In this document: positions 34,552-46,900 of the stretch, piece by piece | Position numbering within the stretch: the first letter of the stretch is position 1 | How the letters are laid out: every line of letters begins with the position of its first letter | Position numbers and translations under genes: made by a program | DNA from: Megalopta genalis | Lineage: Eukaryota > Arthropoda > Insecta > Hymenoptera > Halictidae | DNA length: 64,000 bases | Direction of reading: 5' to 3' | Assembly: GCF_051020955.1 (NCBI RefSeq) | Contig: NW_027476092.1 | Location: 3,313,501 to 3,377,500, forward strand | Notes under the pieces: model-generated | The model's input: only the letters and a program-made list of their open reading frames with translations | The model's database searches: none | Told to the model about the DNA's origin: nothing

Positions 34552-34905
34552 GGCGGGCGGCGGGTGTACCAGATTACTGGTTTAATTGCCCGCCGCCCGC
34601 CAACCCCCCCCCCCCAACTGAAGCTGTCCTCCCCAAAGTGGGAGTGACGAGGCGGTGTGGGGTGCGGTCCCCCGCACCGCCGAAGCAAGATGATTCATGG
34701 GGGGAGTATAAATCTCCCCCCCGGGACGCGGCCGGCCATCGCCATTCCATCCTGGTGGCCGGCCAGGCGAGGGGGAGCCGCGGTTGTGTTCTGTAAGAGT
34801 TCCCGTGGCTCCCCCGCTACTCGCCAGCGCCCTAGGCCGCCGTGGGGGTTTTAGCGGGTCAAAACCCGCACTACCCCCGCCCCGCCCCTCGGGCGGGACG
34901 GGGGT
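34552..34905 (+). other. 3' UTR hairpin chain of copy 2
   Basis: Same series of inverted repeats as in copy 1, beginning 6 nt after the ORF2 stop with the 13-bp stem and ending shortly before the poly(A). The only difference noticed is a C-run two bases longer between the first and second hairpins. No AATAAA signal is seen before the tail. Confidence 0.7.
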
Positions 34906-34954
34906 GTCTGACCAGCAGATTTCCCCCACGTTAAACAAAAAAAAAAAAAAAAAA

Positions 34955-34967
34955 GCGCGCCGCGTAC
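34955..34967 (+). repeat. 3' target-site duplication of copy 2
   Basis: GCGCGCCGCGTAC directly follows the 18-A tail and matches 28884-28896. The satellite then resumes in register: the distance from the interrupted type II monomer to the next marked type I monomer (35319) is 446 bp after removing the insertion, as in uninterrupted pairs such as 6563/7009. Confidence 0.92.
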
Positions 34968-37900
34968 GCCCGAATATTTTCAAAGTCCCAACGTACCGAT
35001 CAAGAGTAAAGTACCATTTTCCTACATTAGATTTCGTTCTAAATGCTTAATCCCTATGTAAAAACGTTAGTTAAGCAAGAATATCGTATTTTTAAAAAAA
35101 TCTAATGATAGGATTTTCCAGAAAATTGAAAAAACCGAAAAATGTCAAGAGTAAAGTGCCATTTTCTGACATTAGATTTCGTTCTAAATGCTTAATCCCT
35201 ATGTAGAAACGTTAGTTAAGCAAGAATATCGTATTTTTAAAAAAATCTAATGATAGGATTTTTCAGAAAATTGAAAAAACCGTAAAATGTCAAGAGTAAA
35301 GTGCCCTTATTTTAAAGAATGTATCGTTCTAAATGCTTAATCCCTATGTATAAAAGTTATTTAAGCAGGAATATGTTATTGAAAAAAATTAGAAAAATTT
35401 ATTTTAGCCGTAAATCGAAAATAATGGATCGAGCGAATCGGTCGATTGCGCCGAGACGCGCTATGATGCAACAGACGAGCGATTGGAACGCCCGAATATT
35501 TTCAAAGTCCCAACGTACCGATCAAGAGTAAAGTACCATTTTCCTACATTAGATTTCGTTCTAAATGCTTAATCCCTATGTAAAAACGTTAGTTAAGCAA
35601 GAATATCGTATTTTTAAAAAAATCTAATGATAGGATTTTCCAGAAAATTGAAAAAACCGAAAAATGTCAAGAGTAAAGTGCCATTTTCTGACATTAGATT
35701 TCGTTCTAAATGCTTAATCCCTATGTAGAAACGTTAGTTAAGCAAGAATATCGTATTTTTAAAAAAATCTAATGATAGGATTTTTCAGAAAATTGAGAAA
35801 ACCGTAAAATGTCAAGAGTAAAGTGCCCTTATTTTAAACAATGTATCGTTCTAAATGCTTAATCCCTATGTAAAAAAGTTATTTTAGCAGGAATATGTTA
35901 TTGAAAAAAATTAGAAAAATTTATTTTAGCCGTAAATCGAAAATAATGGATCGAGCGAATCGGTCGATTGCGCCGAGACGCGCTATGATGCAACAGACGA
36001 GCGATTGGAACGCCCGAATATTTTCAAAGTCCCAACGTACCGATCAAGAGTAAAGTACCATTTTCCTACATTAGATTTCGTTCTAAATGCTTAATCCCTA
36101 TGTAAAAACGTTAGTTAAGCAAGAATATCGTATTTTTAAAAAAATCTAATGATAGGATTTCCCAGAAAATTGAAAAAACCGAAAAATGTCAAGAGTAAAG
36201 TGCCATTTTCTGACATTAGATTTCGTTCTAAATGCTTAATCCCTATGTAGAAACGTTAGTTAAGCAAGAATATCGTATTTTTTAAAAAATCTAATGATAG
36301 GATTTTTCAGAAAATTGAAAAAACCGTAAAATGTCAAGAGTAAAGTGCCCTTATTTTAAACAATGTATCGTTCTAAATGCTTAATCCCTATGTAAAAAAG
36401 TTATTTTAGCAGGAATATGTTATTGAAAAAAATTAGAAAAATTTATTTTAGCCGTAAATCGAAAATAATGGGGACACCGGAGCTGTTCGAAGCGCCGAGC
36501 GCGCCGCGTACGCCCGAATATTTTCAAAGTCCCAACGTACCGATCAAGAGTAAAGTACCATTTTCCTACATTAGATTTCGTTCTAAATGCTTAATCCCTA
36601 TGTAAAAACGTTAGTTAAGCAAGAATATCGTATTTTTAAAAAAATCTAATGATAGGATTTTCCAGAAAATTGAAAAAACCGAAAAATGTCAAGAGTAAAG
36701 TGCCATTTTCTGACATTAGATTTCGTTCTAAATGCTTAATCCCTATGTAGAAACGTTAGTTAAGCAAGAATATCGTATTTTTAAAAAAATCTAATGATAG
36801 GATTTTTCAGAAAATTGAAAAAACCGTAAAATGTCAAGAGTAAAGTGCCCTTACTTTAAACAATGTATCGTTCTAAATGCTTAATCCCTATGTAAAAAAG
36901 TTATTTAAGCAGGAATATGTTATTGAAAAAAATTAGAAAAATTTATTTTAGCCGTAAATCGAAAATAATGGATCGAGCGAATCGGTCGATTGCGCCGAGA
37001 CGCGCTATGATGCAACAGACGAGCGATTGGAACGCCCGAATATTTTCAAAGTCCCAACGTACCGATCAAGAGTAAAGTACCATTTTCCTACATTAGATTT
37101 CGTTCTAAATGCTTAATCCCTATGTAAAAACGTTAGTTAAGCAAGAATATCGTATTTTTAAAAAAATCTAATGATAGGATTTTCCAGAAAATTGAAAAAA
37201 CCGAAAAATGTCAAGAGTAAAGTGCCATTTTCTGACATTAGATTTCGTTCTAAATGCTTAATCCCTATGTAGAAACGTTAGTTAAGCAAGAATATCGTAT
37301 TTTTAAAAAAATCTAATGATAGGATTTTTCAGAAAATTGAAAAAACCGTAAAATGTCAAGAGTAAAGTGCCCTTACTTTAAACAATGTATCGTTCTAAAT
37401 GCTTAATCCCTATGTAAAAAAGTTATTTAAGCAGGAATATGTTATTGAAAAAAATTAGAAAAATTTATTTTAGCCGTAAATCGAAAATAATGGATCGAGC
37501 GAATCGGTCGATTGCGCCGAGACGCGCTATGATGCAACAGACGAGCGATTGGAACGCCCGAATATTTTCAAAGTCCCAACGTACCGATCAAGAGTAAAGT
37601 ACCATTTTCCTACATTAGATTTCGTTCTAAATGCTTAATCCCTATGTAAAAACGTTAGTTAAGCAAGAATATCGTATTTTTAAAAAAATCTAATGATAGG
37701 ATTTTCCAGAAAATTGAAAAAACCGAAAAATGTCAAGAGTAAAGTGCCATTTTCTGACATTAGATTTCGTTCTAAATGCTTAATCCCTATGTAGAAACGT
37801 TAGTTAAGCAAGAATATCGTATTTTTAAAAAAATCTAATGATAGGATTTTTCAGAAAATTGAAAAAACCGTAAAATGTCAAGAGTAAAGTGCCCTTACTT

Positions 37901-40900
37901 TAAACAATGTATCGTTCTAAATGCTTAATCCCTATGTAAAAAAGTTATTTAAGCAGGAATATGTTATTGAAAAAAATTAGAAAAATTTATTTTAGCCGTA
38001 AATCGAAAATAATGGATCGAGCGAATCGGTCGATTGCGCCGAGACGCGCTATGATGCAACAGACGAGCGATTGGAACGCCCGAATATTTTCAAAGTCCCA
38101 ACGTACCGATCAAGAGTAAAGTACCATTTTCCTACATTAGATTTCGTTCTAAATGCTTAATCCCTATGTAAAAACGTTAGTTAAGCAAGAATATCGTATT
38201 TTTAAAAAAATCTAATGATAGGATTTTCCAGAAAATTGAAAAAACCGAAAAATGTCAAGAGTAAAGTGCCATTTTCTGACATTAGATTTCGTTCTAAATG
38301 CTTAATCCCTATGTAGAAACGTTAGTTAAGCAAGAATATCGTATTTTTAAAAAAATCTAATGATAGGATTTTTCAGAAAATTGAAAAAACCGTAAAATGT
38401 CAAGAGTAAAGTGCCCTTATTTTAAACAATGTATCGTTCTAAATGCTTAATCCCTATGTAAAAAAGTTATTTAAGCAGGAATATGTTATTGAAAAAAATT
38501 AGAAAAATTTATTTTAGCCGTAAATCGAAAATAATGGATCGGGCGAATCGGTCGATTGCGCCGAGACGCGCTATGATGCAACAGACGAGCGATTGGAACG
38601 CCCGAATATTTTCAAAGTCCCAACGTACCGATCAAGAGTAAAGTACCATTTTCCTACATTAGATTTCGTTCTAAATGCTTAATCCCTATGTAAAAACGTT
38701 AGTTAAGCAAGAATATCGTATTTTTAAAAAAATCTAATGATAGGATTTTCCAGAAAATTGAAAAAACCGAAAAATGTCAAGAGTAAAGTGCCATTTTCTG
38801 ACATTAGATTTCGTTCTAAATGCTTAATCCCTATGTAGAAACGTTAGTTAAGCAAGAATATCGTATTTTTAAAAAAATCTAATGATAGGATTTTTCAGAA
38901 AATTGAAAAAACCGTAAAATGTCAAGAGTAAAGTGCCCTTATTTTAAACAATGTATCGTTCTAAATGCTTAATCCCTATGTAAAAAAGTTATTTTAGCAG
39001 GAATATGTTATTGAAAAAAATTAGAAAAATTTATTTTAGCCGTAAATCGAAAATAATGGGGACACCGGAGCTGTTCGAAGCGCCGAGCGCGCCGCGTACG
39101 CCCGAATATTTTCAAAGTCCCAACGTACCGATCAAGAGTAAAGTACCATTTTCCTACATTAGATTTCGTTCTAAATGCTTAATCCCTATGTAAAAACGTT
39201 AGTTAAGCAAGAATATCGTATTTTTAAAAAAATCTAATGATAGGATTTTCCAGAAAATTGAAAAAACCGAAAAATGTCAAGAGTAAAGTGCCATTTTCTG
39301 ACATTAGATTTCGTTCTAAATGCTTAATCCCTATGTAGAAACGTTAGTTAAGCAAGAATATCGTATTTTTAAAAAAATCTAATGATAGGATTTTTCAGAA
39401 AATTGAAAAAACCGTAAAATGTCAAGAGTAAAGTGCCCTTATTTTAAACAATGTATCGTTCTAAATGCTTAATCCCTATGTAAAAAAGTTATTTTAGCAG
39501 GAATATGTTATTGAAAAAAATTAGAAAAATTTATTTTAGCCGTAAATCGAAAATAATGGGGACACCGGAGCTGTTCGAAGCGCCGAGCGCGCCGCGTACG
39601 CCCGAATATTTTCAAAGTCCCAACGTACCGATCAAGAGTAAAGTACCATTTTCCTACATTAGATTTCGTTCTAAATGCTTAATCCCTATGTAAAAACGTT
39701 AGTTAAGCAAGAATATCGTATTTTTAAAAAAATCTAATGATAGGATTTTCCAGAAAATTGAAAAAACCGAAAAATGTCAAGAGTAAGGTGCCATTTTCTG
39801 ACATTAGATTTCGTTCTAAATGCTTAATCCCTATGTAGAAACGTTAGTTAAGCAAGAATATCGTATTTTTAAAAAAATCTAATGATAGGATTTTTCAGAA
39901 AATTGAAAAAACCGTAAAATGTCAAGAGTAAAGTGCCCTTATTTTAAACAATGTATCGTTCTAAATGCTTAATCCCTATGTATAAAAGTTATTTAAGCAG
40001 GAATATGTTATTGAAAAAAATTAGAAAAATTTATTTTAGCCGTAAATCGAAAATAATGGATCGAGCGAATCGGTCGATTGCGCCGAGACGCGCTATGATG
40101 CAACAGACGAGCGATTGGAACGCCCGAATATTTTCAAAGTCCCAACGTACCGATCAAGAGTAAAGTACCATTTTCCTACATTAGATTTCGTTCTAAATGC
40201 TTAATCCCTATGTAAAAACGTTAGTTAAGCAAGAATATCGTATTTTTAAAAAAATCTAATGATAGGATTTTCCAGAAAATTGAAAAAACCGAAAAATGTC
40301 AAGAGTAAAGTGCCATTTTCTGACATTAGATTTCGTTCTAAATGCTTAATCCCTATGTAGAAACGTTAGTTAAGCAAGAATATCGTATTTTTAAAAAAAT
40401 CTAATGATAGGATTTTTCAGAAAATTGAGAAAACCGTAAAATGTCAAGAGTAAAGTGCCCTTATTTTAAACAATGTATCGTTCTAAATGCTTAATCCCTA
40501 TGTATAAAAGTTATTTAAGCAGGAATATGTTATTGAAAAAAATTAGAAAAATTTATTTTAGCCGTAAATCGAAAATAATGGATCGAGCGAATCGGTCGAT
40601 TGCGCCGAGACGCGCTATGATGCAACAGACGAGCGATTGGAACGCCCGAATATTTTCAAAGTCCCAACGTACCGATCAAGAGTAAAGTACCATTTTCCTA
40701 CATTAGATTTCGTTCTAAATGCTTAATCCCTATGTAAAAACGTTAGTTAAGCAAGAATATCGTATTTTTAAAAAAATCTAATGATAGGATTTTCCAGAAA
40801 ATTGAAAAAACCGAAAAATGTCAAGAGTAAAGTGCCATTTTCTGACATTAGATTTCGTTCTAAATGCTTAATCCCTATGTAGAAACGTTAGTTAAGCAAG

Positions 40901-43900
40901 AATATCGTATTTTTAAAAAAATCTAATGATAGGATTTTTCAGAAAATTGAAAAAACCGTAAAATGTCAAGAGTAAAGTGCCCTTACTTTAAACAATGTAT
41001 CGTTCTAAATGCTTAATCCCTATGTAAAAAAGTTATTTAAGCAGGAATATGTTATTGAAAAAAATTAGAAAAATTTATTTTAGCCGTAAATCGAAAATAA
41101 TGGATCGAGCGAATCGGTCGATTGCGCCGAGACGCGCTATGATGCAACAGACGAGCGATTGGAACGCCCGAATATTTTCAAAGTCCCAACGTACCGATCA
41201 AGAGTAAAGTACCATTTTCCTACATTAGATTTCGTTCTAAATGCTTAATCCCTATGTAAAAACGTTAGTTAAGCAAGAATATCGTATTTTTAAAAAAATC
41301 TAATGATAGGATTTTCCAGAAAATTGAAAAAACCGAAAAATGTCAAGAGTAAAGTGCCATTTTCTGACATTAGATTTCGTTCTAAATGCTTAATCCCTAT
41401 GTAGAAACGTTAGTTAAGCAAGAATATCGTATTTTTAAAAAAATCTAATGATAGGATTTTTCAGAAAATTGAAAAAACCGTAAAATGTCAAGAGTAAAGT
41501 GCCCTTATTTTAAACAATGTATCGTTCTAAATGCTTAATCCCTATGTAAAAAAGTTATTTTAGCAGGAATATGTTATTGAAAAAAATTAGAAAAATTTAT
41601 TTTAGCCGTAAATCGAAAATAATGGGGACACCGGAGCTGTTCGAAGCGCCGAGCGCGCCGCGTACGCCCGAATATTTTCAAAGTCCCAACGTACCGATCA
41701 AGAGTAAAGTACCATTTTTCTACATTAGATTTCGTTCTAAATGCTTAATCCCTATGTAAAAACGTTAGTTAAGCAAGAATATCGTATTTTTAAAAAAATC
41801 TAATGATAGGATTTTCCAGAAAATTGAAAAAACCGAAAAATGTCAAGAGTAAAGTGCCATTTTCTGACATTAGATTTCGTTCTAAATGCTTAATCCCTAT
41901 GTAGAAACGTTAGTTAAGCAAGAATATCGTATTTTTAAAAAAATCTAATGATAGGATTTTTCAGAAAATTGAAAAAACCGTAAAATGTCAAGAGTAAAGT
42001 GCCCTTATTTTAAACAATGTATCGTTCTAAATGCTTAATCCCTATGTATAAAAGTTATTTAAGCAGGAATATGTTATTGAAAAAAATTAGAAAAATTTAT
42101 TTTAGCCGTAAATCGAAAATAATGGATCGAGCGAATCGGTCGATTGCGCCGAGACGCGCTATGATGCAACAGACGAGCGATTGGAACGCCCGAATATTTT
42201 CAAAGTCCCAACGTACCGATCAAGAGTAAAGTACCATTTTCCTACATTAGATTTCGTTCTAAATGCTTAATCCCTATGTAAAAACGTTAGTTAAGCAAGA
42301 ATATCGTATTTTTAAAAAAATCTAATGATAGGATTTTCCAGAAAATTGAAAAAACCGAAAAATGTCAAGAGTAAAGTGCCATTTTCTGACATTAGATTTC
42401 GTTCTAAATGCTTAATCCCTATGTAGAAACGTTAGTTAAGCAAGAATATCGTATTTTTAAAAAAATCTAATGATAGGATTTTTCAGAAAATTGAGAAAAC
42501 CGTAAAATGTCAAGAGTAAAGTGCCCTTATTTTAAACAATGTATCGTTCTAAATGCTTAATCCCTATGTAAAAAAGTTATTTTAGCAGGAATATGTTATT
42601 GAAAAAAATTAGAAAAATTTATTTTAGCCGTAAATCGAAAATAATGGATCGAGCGAATCGGTCGATTGCGCCGAGACGCGCTATGATGCAACAGACGAGC
42701 GATTGGAACGCCCGAATATTTTCAAAGTCCCAACGTACCGATCAAGAGTAAAGTACCATTTTCCTACATTAGATTTCGTTCTAAATGCTTAATCCCTATG
42801 TAAAAACGTTAGTTAAGCAAGAATATCGTATTTTTAAAAAAATCTAATGATAGGATTTCCCAGAAAATTGAAAAAACCGAAAAATGTCAAGAGTAAAGTG
42901 CCATTTTCTGACATTAGATTTCGTTCTAAATGCATAATCCCTATGTAGAAACGTTAGTTAAGCAAGAATATCGTATTTTTTAAAAAATCTAATGATAGGA
43001 TTTTTCAGAAAATTGAAAAAACCGTAAAATGTCAAGAGTAAAGTGCCCTTATTTTAAACAATGTATCGTTCTAAATGCTTAATCCCTATGTAAAAAAGTT
43101 ATTTTAGCAGGAATATGTTATTGAAAAAAATTAGAAAAATTTATTTTAGCCGTAAATCGAAAATAATGGGGACACCGGAGCTGTTCGAAGCGCCGAGCGC
43201 GCCGCGTACGCCCGAATATTTTCAAAGTCCCAACGTACCGATCAAGAGTAAAGTACCATTTTCCTACATTAGATTTCGTTCTAAATGCTTAATCCCTATG
43301 TAAAAACGTTAGTTAAGCAAGAATATCGTATTTTTAAAAAAATCTAATGATAGGATTTTCCAGAAAATTGAAAAAACCGAAAAATGTCAAGAGTAAAGTG
43401 CCATTTTCTGACATTAGATTTCGTTCTAAATGCTTAATCCCTATGTAGAAACGTTAGTTAAGCAAGAATATCGTATTTTTAAAAAAATCTAATGATAGGA
43501 TTTTTCAGAAAATTGAAAAAACCGTAAAATGTCAAGAGTAAAGTGCCCTTATTTTAAACAATGTATCGTTCTAAATGCTTAATCCCTATGTAAAAAAGTT
43601 ATTTTAGCAGGAATATGTTATTGAAAAAAATTAGAAAAATTTATTTTAGCCGTAAATCGAAAATAATGGATCGAGCGAATCGGTCGATTGCGCCGAGACG
43701 CGCTATGATGCAACAGACGAGCGATTGGAACGCCCGAATATTTTCAAAGTCCCAACGTACCGATCAAGAGTAAAGTACCATTTTCCTACATTAGATTTCG
43801 TTCTAAATGCTTAATCCCTATGTAAAAACGTTAGTTAAGCAAGAATATCGTATTTTTAAAAAAATCTAATGATAGGATTTCCCAGAAAATTGAAAAAACC

Positions 43901-46900
43901 GAAAAATGTCAAGAGTAAAGTGCCATTTTCTGACATTAGATTTCGTTCTAAATGCTTAATCCCTATGTAGAAACGTTAGTTAAGCAAGAATATCGTATTT
44001 TTTAAAAAATCTAATGATAGGATTTTTCAGAAAATTGAAAAAACCGTAAAATGTCAAGAGTAAAGTGCCCTTACTTTAAACAATGTATCGTTCTAAATGC
44101 TTAATCCCTATGTAAAAAAGTTATTTAAGCAGGAATATGTTATTGAAAAAAATTAGAAAAATTTATTTTAGCCGTAAATCGAAAATAATGGATCGAGCGA
44201 ATCGGTCGATTGCGCCGAGACGCGCTATGATGCAACAGACGAGCGATTGGAACGCCCGAATATTTTCAAAGTCCCAACGTACCGATCAAGAGTAAAGTAC
44301 CATTTTCCTACATTAGATTTCGTTCTAAATGCTTAATCCCTATGTAAAAACGTTAGTTAAGCAAGAATATCGTATTTTTAAAAAAATCTAATGATAGGAT
44401 TTTCCAGAAAATTGAAAAAACCGAAAAATGTCAAGAGTAAAGTGCCATTTTCTGACATTAGATTTCGTTCTAAATGCTTAATCCCTATGTAGAAACGTTA
44501 GTTAAGCAAGAATATCGTATTTTTAAAAAAATCTAATGATAGGATTTTTCAGAAAATTGAAAAAACCGTAAAATGTCAAGAGTAATGTGCCCTTACTTTA
44601 AACAATGTATCGTTCTAAATGCTTAATCCCTATGTAAAAAAGTTATTTAAGCAGGAATATGTTATTGAAAAAAATTAGAAAAATTTATTTTAGCCGTAAA
44701 TCGAAAATAATGGATCGAGCGAATCGGTCGATTGCGCCGAGACGCGCTATGATGCAACAGACGAGCGATTGGAACGCCCGAATATTTTCAAAGTCCCAAC
44801 GTACCGATCAAGAGTAAAGTACCATTTTCCTACATTAGATTTCGTTCTAAATGCTTAATCCCTATGTAAAAACGTTAGTTAAGCAAGAATATCGTATTTT
44901 TAAAAAAATCTAATGATAGGATTTTCCAGAAAATTGAAAAAACCGAAAAATGTCAAGAGTAAAGTGCCATTTTCTGACATTAGATTTCGTTCTAAATGCT
45001 TAATCCCTATGTAGAAACGTTAGTTAAGCAAGAATATCGTATTTTTAAAAAAATCTAATGATAGGATTTTTCAGAAAATTGAAAAAACCGTAAAATGTCA
45101 AGAGTAAAGTGCCCTTACTTTAAACAATGTATCGTTCTAAATGCTTAATCCCTATGTAAAAAAGTTATTTAAGCAGGAATATGTTATTGAAAAAAATTAG
45201 AAAAATTTATTTTAGCCGTAAATCGAAAATAATGGATCGAGCGAATCGGTCGATTGCGCCGAGACGCGCTATGATGCAACAGACGAGCGATTGGAACGCC
45301 CGAATATTTTCAAAGTCCCAACGTACCGATCAAGAGTAAAGTACCATTTTCCTACATTAGATTTCGTTCTAAATGCTTAATCCCTATGTAAAAACGTTAG
45401 TTAAGCAAGAATATCGTATTTTTAAAAAAATCTAATGATAGGATTTTCCAGAAAATTGAAAAAACCGAAAAATGTCAAGAGTAAAGTGCCATTTTCTGAC
45501 ATTAGATTTCGTTCTAAATGCTTAATCCCTATGTAGAAACGTTAGTTAAGCAAGAATATCGTATTTTTAAAAAAATCTAATGATAGGATTTTTCAGAAAA
45601 TTGAAAAAACCGTAAAATGTCAAGAGTAAAGTGCCCTTATTTTAAACAATGTATCGTTCTAAATGCTTAATCCCTATGTAAAAAAGTTATTTAAGCAGGA
45701 ATATGTTATTGAAAAAAATTAGAAAAATTTATTTTAGCCGTAAATCGAAAATAATGGATCGGGCGAATCGGTCGATTGCGCCGAGACGCGCTATGATGCA
45801 ACAGACGAGCGATTGGAACGCCCGAATATTTTCAAAGTCCCAACGTACCGATCAAGAGTAAAGTACCATTTTCCTACATTAGATTTCGTTCTAAATGCTT
45901 AATCCCTATGTAAAAACGTTAGTTAAGCAAGAATATCGTATTTTTAAAAAAATCTAATGATAGGATTTTCCAGAAAATTGAAAAAACCGAAAAATGTCAA
46001 GAGTAAAGTGCCATTTTCTGACATTAGATTTCGTTCTAAATGCTTAATCCCTATGTAGAAACGTTAGTTAAGCAAGAATATCGTATTTTTAAAAAAATCT
46101 AATGATAGGATTTTTCAGAAAATTGAAAAAACCGTAAAATGTCAAGAGTAAAGTGCCCTTATTTTAAACAATGTATCGTTCTAAATGCTTAATCCCTATG
46201 TAAAAAAGTTATTTTAGCAGGAATATGTTATTGAAAAAAATTAGAAAAATTTATTTTAGCCGTAAATCGAAAATAATGGGGACACCGGAGCTGTTCGAAG
46301 CGCCGAGCGCGCCGCGTACGCCCGAATATTTTCAAAGTCCCAACGTACCGATCAAGAGTAAAGTACCATTTTCCTACATTAGATTTCGTTCTAAATGCTT
46401 AATCCCTATGTAAAAACGTTAGTTAAGCAAGAATATCGTATTTTTAAAAAAATCTAATGATAGGATTTTCCAGAAAATTGAAAAAACCGAAAAATGTCAA
46501 GAGTAAAGTGCCATTTTCTGACATTAGATTTCGTTCTAAATGCTTAATCCCTATGTAGAAACGTTAGTTAAGCAAGAATATCGTATTTTTAAAAAAATCT
46601 AATGATAGGATTTTTCAGAAAATTGAAAAAACCGTAAAATGTCAAGAGTAAAGTGCCCTTATTTTAAACAATGTATCGTTCTAAATGCTTAATCCCTATG
46701 TAAAAAAGTTATTTTAGCAGGAATATGTTATTGAAAAAAATTAGAAAAATTTATTTTAGCCGTAAATCGAAAATAATGGGGACACCGGAGCTGTTCGAAG
46801 CGCCGAGCGCGCCGCGTACGCCCGAATATTTTCAAAGTCCCAACGTACCGATCAAGAGTAAAGTACCATTTTCCTACATTAGATTTCGTTCTAAATGCTT

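Larger units (their letters stand above)
28897..34954 (+). mobile_element. Full-length R1-clade non-LTR retrotransposon, copy 2
   Basis: A complete 6.06-kb element: 5' UTR (28897-29321), ORF1 (29322-31424), ORF2 (31424-34546), 3' UTR and an 18-A tail (34937-34954). It has no long terminal repeats. The family call rests on three C-terminal zinc knuckles in ORF1 with R1-type spacing, on an APE endonuclease followed by a reverse transcriptase with GVPQGSVLGPLLW and YADDT, and on the C-terminal CCHC finger of ORF2. Overall layout is that of the R1 clade (R1, TRAS, SART, Waldo-type). It is flanked by a 13-14 bp target duplication in a satellite type II spacer. Both ORFs are intact and the element is nearly identical to copy 1, so it is a candidate for an active, satellite-specific element. 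The strong G+C richness contrasts sharply with the satellite. Confidence 0.97.
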
